Assembly: GCA_022496185.1 (NCBI GenBank)
Contig: WTXG01000017.1
Span: 248,001 to 312,000 of the forward strand
From: Multifurca ochricompacta
Taxonomy: Eukaryota; Basidiomycota; Agaricomycetes; Russulales; Russulaceae
Length of the DNA: 64,000 nt
Direction: 5' to 3'
The position numbers and the translations under genes were made by a program. Shown piece after piece: positions 1 to 9,830 of this stretch. Every line of letters starts with the position of its first letter. Within the stretch, counting starts at the first letter, position 1. The notes below the pieces were generated by a model that had not been told where the DNA came from, ran no database searches, and saw nothing but the letters and a program-made list of their open reading frames with translations.

Positions 1-1684
1 ATCAGTTTCTCGAGGTGGAAACAGCCGAAAAGTGACAAAGCAGAGGATCAGGAGGTGTCGAATGAGTATACGTTTTCCATGAATCCATAAAACCTGTCGA
101 CTTCCACTTGTTGAAGATACAATACTACCTTGGAAGAACCACAATGTTGTTCCCTTGTAGTGCGATGTCGTGATTCGTGGATGGATCCGGCGGAGAGAGC
201 CAACTCTGGGTTCCCTGAGCGGTATTTGAGCGAGCCTCAAGAACCAGGTGAACCAGGTGCGATAGGGATAAGAAACTACAAGCGCTTCACTCAGCCCAGG
301 TTTGGATTGTACACCACCCAACTTCCAACTCCCATCGCCTATCACCATTAGTGTGCGGCGGATAGCGCTACGAATCTCTAGCGACTGCCCAAGAAACCAA
401 GCACTTGTCTGCAAGAGAACGCGTGATACAGGAAGAAGGTAACGCCCTACCTGCTCTCCCTCTTCCCGGTTCTGCCAGTTGGAAATAATTCAAGAACCCT
501 AGGAGACGTTGCGGGCACACCCCACCTAGAGGAAGCAATAACTCTGTGGTTAGCACGTTGAAAACGTCGAGTATAAGCATGTGCGTGGAGGGTGTACTTA
601 CACTTAATTAGGGTGAAAGAGCGAAGATGGCGTTGGATTGAACAGTGTGAACGGCGTGAGTAGGTAGAAGGGAGATGCACTCAACCATGTAGCGGAGTAA
701 GCTGGGAAAGAAGGTAGCACTCTTCCCGTTCCATAACAAATCAGGGTCAGGTCGAAGCATCGACTGGGAAAAGAGGACCCCACCGCGGCATCGATATGTT
801 CCCCTAGCAGTAGCAGTACCAACAACAACAGCATCCAGGTATCGATATTGCTCATGGCCTTATGGATTCTACATTCGACCCAGGCGCTCCGCCGCGCACA
901 AGGGCAAAAACTCCTTTTGGATCACTCGATGGTTTGATTCTTCTTCTTGTCCTCCTCATCTCATAAATCTGCGTGCGCTGAACACACCTTTCCTTCTCTC
1001 TGGGAGGAAGGGATATACAAGTCGGATAAAGATAAATGTTTTCTTTTTTTGTTGTGTTATCTTTGAGGGTTCTGGCTGTTTTTGTAGACTGCAGTTAATG
1101 ATAAGTAAATGGGTCGAATTTTCTTCACCCCGCGTCTCTCGTTCCTTACCTAACCTTGCCTTGCATCATTCATCACCCGACCGACTTTTTATTCGAAAAC
1201 GTGCAAGACCCTAGCTATCTCGAAAAAAAATAGCAAATCGATTGTTAATAATTTCTCTATCGGATAGCTTTTGTAGTTAGTACGCAGCGCAGTCGAGGGT
1301 GCTTGTCCGCCACAGGAGTAGCAATGGCGTGTACTAAGAGCGCGAAAACACACACATATATATATATACATACACACATATATACATACATACATACACA
1401 CACATACACATACACACACATACACATACACACACATACACATACACACACACACACATACACACACATACACATACACACACATACACATACACACACA
1501 TACACATACACACATCAAAATAGCCCGTGTGTGAAGAAGCGCGTATTTATTCATGTGGGCGAGGTTGGCGCAGGTTTCAGGGACAGTGTCGTCTTGAAGT
1601 CGACGAGACAGAGAAGAAGACGGGACGAGGATGAGATGGCGCGAGAAGGTGCGCGTGCGCTCCATCCTTTCGAGTTCACCTGCG
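1..1684. other. Gene-free left flank
   Basis: No reading frame here resembles a known protein. Around 604-855 the minus strand has a leucine-rich frame that looks like a signal peptide followed by low-complexity sequence, without further support. A dinucleotide microsatellite lies at about 1348-1516 and creates long but meaningless frames on both strands. I see no gene. Confidence 0.5.
1348..1516. repeat. CA/TA-rich microsatellite
   Basis: About 170 bp made almost only of CA, CATA and TA units on the plus strand, mirrored as TG/TATG on the minus strand. It explains the cysteine/valine/tyrosine and threonine/histidine-rich translations found in this stretch. Confidence 0.95.
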
Positions 1685-2256
1685 AGGTGAACCCTCTGAA
1701 TTGAATTGCGAATTGATCAGGTCAGTGGATGGAATTCGTCACATCCGTTCTTGAGTACATGTATAGTAGGTGGTTGAAGAGATGAGGGAGAGTTCTGTAG
1801 GTGCATTGCGAGTATGGGGAGAGGGTGCGCAGGCCAGATGCGTGCAACATGTTTTTTTTTGGGGGGGAATGAGTGTGAAGACATAAGGAGCCATTTGTGG
1901 AGGAGGGGAAACGCACTCACGACGATCGCAGCATCATATTCGTAAGGTAAATATCAGATAATACTTTTCCAAACGAATAAACTTCACTCCTCGAATACGG
2001 GGTTGCACAAATTGGGTGCAATTTGGTGGTTGGTGAAGAGGGTTGAAGTCCTACGAGCAAATAACTATTTGGAGGGCTGTTGAAAGCTGGACGTGCGACA
2101 AAGATGTTCGTTAGATCAGACCACGGCTCGTATTGCCAGGCCTGAACATCGGATAGACGCCATGCGTCTCAGTCAAACACTGGCTATTGACTATTGACTA
2201 TACAAATTCATTCGAAATCCTAGTTTTACATAACGTGTATCATACAACCATATCTT

Positions 2257-3280
2257 TCAGGCGACCGGCAAATTGTCAAGCAGAGAGGACGGGTTCCAGT
2301 CAGGATACAAGTGGTTGTCATTCTCTTTTGGAGGAGCTGGTCCCGACGTCCAGTGCTTGTGCAGGAAATTGTAAATTTCTCCGGGGTTGGTCGCAAATCG
2401 CGCATCAATCTCCGAAACTGGTATATAAGTCACCTCCAGCTTCTTGCCTGTCTTTGCTTCATATTCTTTGAATAGTTCGTTGAACGACTGTTTCCAGACT
2501 CCATTATTAAACACCCTTGCGATGGTTCTTGTTCACATACCTTTATGTCCCCGACCATCGTAAAGGAACGATTGTTCAGCTGCTCAACTGGCAGTTGGGT
2601 CAGGATGTAAGAAACGTATCGTGCAATGTCGACTCGAGAGGTGAACGCATGCTGCTTGTTGCCATCACCGCCGATAGTCACTTTCCCGCTCGTGACATCG
2701 AGTCCGGCGGCCCTGTCCCGGTCTACTTTCAAAACAACGGTTAAATGGAGGGGATAAAATAATGCGCACGGGTTCCAAAAGAAATCTGCGAATCCTCCAG
2801 TGTAAAACAGAGTATACGGGAGGCCCAGACCCTTTAGATGGGTTTGAATGTTAACCTTTGTGACGAAGAATCCTTCCGTTGCCCCTTCATTGTCTCCTCC
2901 GAATTCTGATGGGACAAAAAGCTTGACACCCGCCTCCTTCGCAGCGTCTGCGATCCCCGCTTGTAGGTGAAGAACGCTCGAGGCGATCGTTGAGATGACA
3001 ACGTCCACGCCGATCAGTGCCTTCTTGATTGATTCCTTATTTGAGTAGTCAACCGGGAACAATTTGGCGTCTCCGTCAACAGTGGTTTTGGATCCCTGAT
3101 CATGATCGATGAGCGAGCCATATATATTAACTAAATCAAACAGGTAATCGACCGAACCTCGCGAGTGAGCACGACGACATTGTCAATAGTGCCTGCGGAC
3201 TTGTCCTTTAAGAGCTGGCGGATAATGAAGCTGCCGGTGCTGCCGGCGCCTACAACAGCGAAGTTCTTGAACCCGGACAT
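2257..3280 (-). CDS. NmrA-like NAD(P)-binding protein, copy A
   Basis: Predicted NmrA/isoflavone-reductase-like short-chain dehydrogenase of 283 aa, a cytosolic Rossmann-fold protein that binds NAD(P) as redox sensor or reductase; substrate unknown. The model has four exons on the minus strand: 3158-3280, 2770-3095, 2541-2712 and 2257-2487. Introns are 62, 57 and 53 nt and all GT-AG. The start is the ATG at 3280. The glycine-rich motif VVGAGSTGSFI sits at residues 9-19. It is followed by the family hallmarks VISTIAS, LFVPSEFGG and GLDVTSGKV, and a C-terminal extension ending LLDNLPVA. The length is slightly below the usual ~300 aa. A near-identical paralogue lies at 5742-6755. Without splicing, the frame through intron 2 would add about 19 residues that family members lack, which supports the intron. 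Confidence 0.85.
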
Positions 3281-3469
3281 GTGTTTTGGGTTGTGAGATA
3301 GTTGAGGTCCAACGTCCACCACTCCATTCTATATATTCTTCCCAGTCATAGACACGTGAATAGTCCAGATGAGTGAGTGTGCCATATCAGATGACTAATT
3401 TACTCGGTCCTCTGGTCATTTACCACTCGTCAGCACTTGTCTTGCTTATTTACCATCTACCTTCGCTAT

Positions 3470-3620
3470 GATGCACGGGGTAAGGAATCTTGTCCTTGAT
3501 ATTTGCGCATCTATGAGCATTGTGCTCGACTAGTATCCTCGAAACGTTCAGGATGTCCATGGAGCATTGTCATATGGAGGCTGTGTCTACATTTATAAGT
3601 AGTCGCCAAATATTCATGCC
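3470..3620 (-). pseudogene. Ankyrin-repeat relic, copy A
   Basis: The minus strand encodes pieces of one ankyrin repeat (LHMTMLHGH in one frame, NVSRILVEHNA in the next), interrupted by frame changes. It is colinear with a better-preserved relic in the second duplication copy at about 6961-7090. It lies upstream of the NmrA start and is too short and broken to be a gene. Ankyrin repeats follow the pattern GH-(V/L)-x-(V/I)-x-x-x-L-L-x-x-(G/N)-A; the assignment rests on that pattern. Confidence 0.4.
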
Positions 3621-3777
3621 ACATGCAGAGGAGTCCTTGATCAAGATCAAGTACTGATGTCAGGGCTATTGCATGAAAATGCAGTGCCATGGGCACATCT
3701 CTATAGATATTTGTGATCTGGTCTGATGACTCTGAAATTTTTGTCTATCCTCATCCATGGCTTATACTAGTGAATAG

Positions 3778-4467
3778 CAGGGGTAACCCGCGGGTATCTT
3801 CTTTGGTACTCATACCCATACCCGTACCAGTCCCTATGGGTACAGGTAACCCGCAGGTTACCCACGGGTTACCCGTGAAAAAGTGTGCAAGTTCTTTACT
3901 TGCATCGCACATTTCAGATAACCGGCCCGGAACATCCCGCAGGATACACTTGGATACAACACATTCATTTGTGGCTACTCAGGATCCCTCAATGACTCTT
4001 GTTTTATGTTTAGAAGATTAAGGTGATTCGTTATTATATTGTCATTTTATTATTTTGGTTTCAATTTTATACAAGCACAACTGAAATCCACCCCAATATA
4101 CAGAGATGATTAGATAGGATGTTATAGAACATTGATGAAAAGGCTGTCAGATAACTGCACAAAATGCAAAAATAATTAATGAACACATAGTGATTGGCAG
4201 GGGTAACCCCTGGATATTTGTTTTAATAGCTGGGTTACCCATAAAATAAAACGCGTGCAAGTTCTTTACTTCCATAGTGCATTTCTACGCATTTCGGATA
4301 ACCGGCCCGGATCATCCCTGTCAAGGAGATACGGACTTGGACACAACGCTTTCATTTATGGCTACTCAAGATCCCTCAAGAATTGTTGTTTTGTGTTCAG
4401 AAGATTATGGATTCATTATTTACATTATTATTTTATTATTCTGGTTATTTTATACAAGCGCGACTGT
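3778..4467. repeat. Pair of diverged direct repeats with GGGTAACC / CCCGCGGG motifs
   Basis: Two units of roughly 270-310 bp, about 3778-4085 and 4195-4467, share the order: GGGGTAACC motif, GTGCAAGTTCTTTACTT, GATAACCGGCCCGG, GGCTACTCA, and an AT-rich end with TTTTATACAAGC. Unit A has extra tandem GGTTACCC/GGTACC palindromes. A further CCCGCCGCGCGGGTACGGG stretch lies near 4878-4900. No protein is encoded. It looks like a non-autonomous dispersed repeat inserted between the two NmrA copies, but I see no terminal inverted repeats or target-site duplication. Confidence 0.7.
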
Positions 4468-5741
4468 CCTGGCCCCTGGATGCACATTTCTGCGTGCTTA
4501 AGTCAACCTTCCCTAATAGGAAGGAGGTCAGACCAATATGCTGGTCCAAGTGATACAATGTAGTCACTGCCCTATGCAGCTTGTAGATACACGCGGGCCT
4601 TGTTTCAGTGAAATAATGTGATAATTAGATTATATAATAGTCTAGATTAGTCTAGAGTGTATTTAAGATAGTGCCAGACCGGCGGAAATGATCGCGCGTT
4701 AATAAAACAGATGCATTAGAATTTTCAAGAAAATGGATCACTGATAACACTTTTATTTTACATTTTGCACTGTTATCTGCCTTTATATTTCATATGACAA
4801 CACTAGAACATATTGATTTCTACTGATCTTGTCAATGACCCAGGATGGCACATAATGGGCACCTAAACCTGCCAACCCGCCGCGCGGGTACGGGTTTCCG
4901 GTGGGTTGGGAATTGTATACCTGTACCTGTACAGTGCTTACCTGTGTAGATATGAAAACCCTTGCTAATCACTACATAGAATAGGGAGAATTTGTGAGAA
5001 CACCAAAGATCTTATCTAACCCTTGTCTGATCTTATTCCAACTTGATTTGTAACGATATTTCATTGATAACTTTCCTTTTTAAAAAAATATTATGATAAA
5101 TCAAAGTCGTGTGACAATATTACCACTTTAAGGATGTCAGCGTGGGGAAGAGGTGAGCCCTCTGAATTGAATTGCGAATTGATCAGGTCAGTGGATGGGA
5201 TTCATCACATCCGTTCTTGATTGCATGTATGGTAGGTAGCTGAGGAGGTGAGGGAGAGTCCTGTAGGCGCATTGTGAGTACGGGGAGAGGGTGCGCAGGC
5301 CAGATACGCGCAACGTGTTTTTTTTGGGGGGGAATGAGTGTGAAGACATAAGGAGCCATTTATGGAGGAGGGGAAACGCACCCGGGACTAGTTAACCACG
5401 ACGATCGCAGCATCATATTCGTAAGGTAAATATCAGATAATAATTTTCCAAACGAATAAACTTCACTCCTCGAATGCGGGGTTGCACAAATTGGGTGCAA
5501 TCTGGTGGTTGGTGAAGAGGGTTGAAGCCCTACGAGCAAAGAACTATTCGGAGGGCTGTTGAAAGCTGGCCGTGCGACAATGAGGCATACGTTCGTTAGA
5601 TCAGACCACGGCTCGTATTGCCAGGCCTGAACATCGGATAGACGCCATGCGTCTCAGTCAAACACTGGCTATTGACTATTGACTATACAAATTCATTCGA
5701 AATCCTAGTTTTACATAACGTGTATCGTACAACCATGTCTT

Positions 5742-6755
5742 TCATGCGACCGGCAAATTGTCAAGCAGAGAGGACGGGTTCCAGTCAGGATACAAGTGGT
5801 TGTCGTTCTCTTTTTGGGGAGCTGGTCCCGACGTCCAGAGCTTGTGCAAGAAAGCGAAACCGTCTCCAGGGTTGGTCGCCAATCGCGCATCAAGCTCCGA
5901 AACTGGTACATAAGTCACCTCCAGCTTCTTACCCGTCTTTGCTTCATATTCTTTGAATATCTCGTTGAACGACTGTTTCCGGACTCCGTTATTAAACATC
6001 CTTGCGACGATTCTTGTTCACATACCTTTATGTCCCCGACCATCGTAAAGGAACGATTGTTCAGCTGCTCAGCTGGCAGTTGGGTCAGGATATAAGAAAC
6101 GTATCGTGCAATGTCGTCTCGAGAAGTGTACGAATTCTGTGTGTTTCCATCACCGCCGACAGTCACTTTCCCGCTCGTGACATCAAGTCCGAAGGCCCTG
6201 TCCCGGTCTACTTTCAAAACAGCGGTTAAATGGGGGGATAAAATAATGCGCACGGTTTCCAAAGGAAATCTGCGAATCCCCCAGTGTAAAACAGAGTATA
6301 CGGGAGGCCCAGACCCTTTAGTTGGGTTTGAATGTTAGCCTTTGCGCCGAAGAATCCTTCCGTTGCCCCTTCTGTTTGTCCACCGAATTCTGATGGGACA
6401 AAAAGCTTGACACCCGCCTCCTTCGCAGCGTCTGCGATCCCCGCTTGTAGGTGAAGAACGCTCGAGGCGATCGTTGAGATGACAACGTCCACGCCGATCA
6501 GTGCCTTCTTGATTGATTCCTTATTTGAGTAGTCAACCGGGATCAATTTGGCGTCTCCATCGACAGTGGTTTTGGATCCCTGACCATTATAGATGAGTGA
6601 GACATCCAAATCAACCAGGTAATCGACCGAACCTCGCGAGTGAGCACGACTACACTGTTAACAATGCCTGCGGACTTGTCCTTTAAGAGCTGGCGGATAA
6701 TGAAGCTGCCAGTAGTCCCGGCGCCTACAACAGCGAAGTTCTTGTACCCGGACAT
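5742..6755 (-). CDS. NmrA-like NAD(P)-binding protein, copy B
   Basis: Paralogue of the gene at 2257-3280, with the same four-exon structure: 6633-6755, 6254-6579, 6026-6197 and 5742-5972. The coding length is also 283 aa. Start ATG is at 6755. Glycine-rich motif VVGAGTTGSFI is at residues 9-19. Intron 1 is 53 nt here versus 62 in copy A, and intron 2 is 56 versus 57. The one-base difference in a C run near 6235 looks like a frameshift if the region is read through, but it lies inside intron 2, so both proteins stay open. Differences from copy A are mostly conservative substitutions (for example GGQTEG for GGDNEG). Having two intact copies suggests recent duplication with both under selection, or too little time for decay. 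Substrate and role are unknown. Confidence 0.85.
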
Positions 6756-6960
6756 GTGTTAGTATGCGGTTTGGGTTGTGAGATGTTGAGTCCAACGTCC
6801 AGCACACCCATTCTATTTATTCTTCCCAGTCATAGGGGCCTTTTGCGTCTTCGTCACGTCATGTTAAGTCGGAACTAAGCTGCCTCCGCAGTTGTGAAGA
6901 AGATAAAAACCAGATGGATGAGTGTGTGATATCATGATGACGATGACTAATTTACCCGGT

Positions 6961-7090
6961 CAGGTGGATTGACCACTCGTCAGCGGTCTTGTCCTTGGTA
7001 TCCTGCGCATCGATGTCAGCATTGTGCTCGATTAGTATCCTCGAAACGTTCAAGATGTCCACGGAGCGTTGTCATATGGAAGGCTGTATC
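6961..7090 (-). pseudogene. Ankyrin-repeat relic, copy B
   Basis: On the minus strand a frame reads NVSRILIEHNADIDAQDTKD followed by KTADEW, a recognisable second half of an ankyrin repeat (L-x-x-N-A-D-I-D-A-Q-D). The frame before it contains stops, and there is no start or continuation. It matches the more damaged copy at 3470-3620, so the relic predates the duplication. An ankyrin gene probably once lay directly upstream of the NmrA gene. Confidence 0.5.
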
Positions 7091-7289
7091 TACATTTACG
7101 AGTAGTCACCACCTAATATCTCCAAGTTAACCAGATATTCATGCCACATGCAGAGGAGTCCTTGATCAAGTACTGACGTCAAGGCTATTGCATGAAAATA
7201 CAGTCCCATAAGCACATCTCTACAGATGTTTGTGATCTGGTCCGATGACTCTGAAATTTCTGTCCATCCTCATTCATGGCTTATAGTAT

Positions 7290-8639
7290 CAAACCGACTT
7301 TCTCTTTGGATACCCCTGCCGTACGCGTACGCTCTTTGTTGCCACACGGGCATGCCAGTCACCCGCAAACGGTCACACACGGAGGACCATTTCAACCCCT
7401 CACTACACCGCTGCTGTGCTGTTCTCTCCCGTCAGGGCATGAACCTAGTGTCTACAATTGGGTCGAGTTGGTGGTAAATACTGTGCTCCCATTTAGAAAG
7501 CGCGGTGCGCTGTAAAGAGTGAATATGTGAAACACCAGTTTATATCTCCTAATTACCCCTTCAGTAACAGAAACAGAAGCAAAGAAAGCGAAGCAACGCA
7601 CTGGTGGACGGACCTCAAGTGCATCGATAATTAGAACCTGGGAGTTTTGTGAGTTTATAGCGGTAGGGGAGGTCTCGCGACGTCGTTGGCTCAATCTCTC
7701 TCTCTCTTTGGTGAGTTGCAGAGTGAATGGTTCCCTGTGTTCCTGTTCCCTTACATCGCCTTGATCCAGTAACGACTGCACGACCTGACTTCTGCGCCGC
7801 GCCTAATGCCCATCTGTGCACCCAACTGATTCCTCCCTTCACGGTAGCATACGCTGCTTAAAACAAATGCAGAATATCGACCACAAGAGCTTTCCACGAC
7901 CGAATTTGGCGTTGCTCTCAGCTTGTCACGACCAAAGAGTGCCTCGCTGAAGAAGGGATTCATCTTACGGCAGCAATGCAGGCAGTACTGCGTATTTCAA
8001 AGCGTTGTCGGATCGATGCGTGCAATGGTGAATTCTAATGGATGAGACCTAACTCGGAATTTTTACAAGTTGGTGTTCTTGGGCAGAAAGGTGCGATGCG
8101 TTGAACAGAGTTTGTTCACTAGGCATGTAACCGGGTGGTTCCCGTGAGTGGTCAAATACGTAGGCGGGGAGCCCTCCCAGTGCTTACCGTTTGTACCGTA
8201 CTAAAGTGGCGACTCGCTCTTTGTGCCATCGTCGCGATTAGCTAAGAGGATAATCCCACTAGGTTGTGATGGCCACTCGTGCTCAACGTCAGCATTGGAA
8301 GGATGGTTGTTGTAGTGCGTCATCACCACCATTTTCTTTCCCTCACCTTGTACTCCTTTACTCCTCTCTACAAAGTTGTCAACCATTCAAAAAAATAAAC
8401 AAAAAATTGAAATACGTGTTGAATCTAATAATCCTTTTCCACCCCCCACCCCCCACCCCAAATTTAAAACAGGTGACTTCCAGAAGAGCACCAACGTTCA
8501 CAAGACCGGTGGCGCATTCGGTACCGTAACTTGCAATCGTCGCGGTCTTGCAGAGCTATTTGACCGAGGATGACATCTTCACTCCACCTACTGGCCCTTG
8601 CAAGTAGTCTTGTCCTCTGTGCGGCGGACAAGGCGACAT
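7290..8639. other. Intergenic, no supported gene
   Basis: Short frames only, none with recognisable motifs. A plus-strand stretch at 8470-8615 reads smoothly for about 35 codons (ending ELFDRG, or TPPTGPCK one frame away) but lacks start and continuation. It may be the antisense of the tail of the FunK1 relic that follows. Confidence 0.4.
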
Positions 8640-9830
8640 CGGAATGTACAGGTGATAAGGAACGTCGCCAGCCAAGCCAAACTTGACTATGTGAAGGACT
8701 TGCGCTTGGCGTGCAACTCACGATACACGTCGCCTTCCTTTCGGATGCCCGGGAGATTTGGTGCGCCATAAATCCTTTGAGGTAAACAAGGTTCACGCTT
8801 GCGATGTCGTAGGCAATATATCCGAAGGTAGAATGTCCAAAGAGCGACTCTGTATACCATACTGCTCCTGGTGTGATGTATGACTTGAGCTCCCTGTTGG
8901 TGGCGTGATCGTCACAGACCACAGAGCTTGTGAAGATCAGACTTCCTAACTTTATTTAAGCCCTCATAAGTCTTCAAACTTGGAAATTGCTACGTCCGCC
9001 TCGTCATCTGGTACAGAAGTAACAATGGTATCAAAACCACGGTCGACATTGGACTGGAAGTTTAATCGTCAGATGAACTCAAAGAGTGTCTTGGGTTCGG
9101 CGGCCCATTTGAATGGCTCAGTGTAGATTACTCCACTGCGGTGCCATCGAACGAGATGACCGATATCACCAAAAAGAAAGACAGAAATTGGGCGCAATGG
9201 AGTGCTGAGGCATAAGCAATTAACTGGCCACAGGTTTTGTATGCGGTCTGTGTCCATTGTATGTGGCTCTCCAAGTTCTTTTTCGTCTTTCCCTCATCTC
9301 TTCAAGAGAGAGGGATATGTCATCGTCTTTACCCCCTTGTTTTCTATCCACAAGTTAACCGCTTTCCAATTTAATAACTTTGGCTACTTGGAGCTAGCCA
9401 AATGTTCGTGCTAGTAGGAGTGATGATTCTGAAGGTTTGGAATAAACGGAGATGTCAGGCTTCAAACGATACTTTCCATCCGAGGAAGAGGTAGTGTTTA
9501 CGAATTTTAATTTGGGACCAAAGGCCAGAATACCTCGATTACTTTTAATCTACGCTACGAGTGAATATGGAAACATATATCAGATGGTAGAGGCACTTGC
9601 AAATTCGTTCTCATGGTTTGAGACAGCTGAAGTGCGTGAACGAGATTTCATCTGTTGATCGTGATCCGTGTGCCTCTGGAATAAATTCTCCCAAAAATGC
9701 GTGGACAGGCATTGGTCCGACGAACTTCTCGCAAGCGTCGAATGACATGTTTTTATACCGATAAGAAGGCCATTTGGTATAGTGAGGAGTTATAGTGTTC
9801 ACTTCCTGGAACATCTTCCTTCAACGGGGT
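8640..9830 (-). pseudogene. FunK1-type fungal protein kinase relic
   Basis: Scattered minus-strand segments match, in the right order, the fungal-specific FunK1 kinase family of multicellular basidiomycetes. At 9610-9810 there is an N-terminal block (FVGPMPVHAFLGEFIPEA). At 9440-9520 follows KYRLKPDISVYSK, at 9190-9260 GQLIAYASA, and at 9070-9180 HLVRWHRSGVIYTEPFKW. At about 9010-9060 is DRGFDTIV, and at 8740-8850 FGYIAYDIASVNLVYLKG followed, one frame away, by EGDVYRELHA. Stops (for example near 9560 and 9390) and frame changes separate the blocks, and the catalytic C-terminal half is not recognisable. It is therefore a dead gene. FunK1 kinases are a large, fast-changing family; the block order is what I rely on. 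Confidence 0.7.

Larger units (their letters stand above)
1685..3770. repeat. Segmental duplication, copy A
   Basis: Direct repeat of about 2.1 kb, paired with 5151-7289 at an offset of about 3.47-3.52 kb. The homologous stretch begins near the string GAGGTGA followed by CCCTCTGAATTG and ends near CTCATCCATGGCTTATA. It holds a complete NmrA-like gene with its 5' and 3' flanks and an ankyrin-repeat relic. Coding parts are nearly identical between copies; the region 5' of the gene carries several indels, so the flanks are evolving faster than the exons. Confidence 0.9.
5151..7289. repeat. Segmental duplication, copy B
   Basis: Partner of 1685-3770 in the same orientation, with an intact second NmrA-like gene. 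Compared with copy A it contains an insertion of several tens of bp upstream of the gene (about 6838-6900, including TTTGCGTCTTCGTCACGTCA) and a different local promoter. Confidence 0.9.

Noticed and set aside
604..855. Minus-strand frame beginning like a signal peptide
   Set aside because: Leucine run from a low-complexity AAC/AGC region, and the remainder has no conserved features or splice continuation.
1189..1704. Three overlapping frames of 84-158 codons on both strands
   Set aside because: They are translations of the CA/TA microsatellite and have no non-repetitive coding core.
2513..7290. NmrA copies as multiple separate small genes
   Set aside because: The small frames are exons of two four-exon genes; junctions are in phase and match family continuity.
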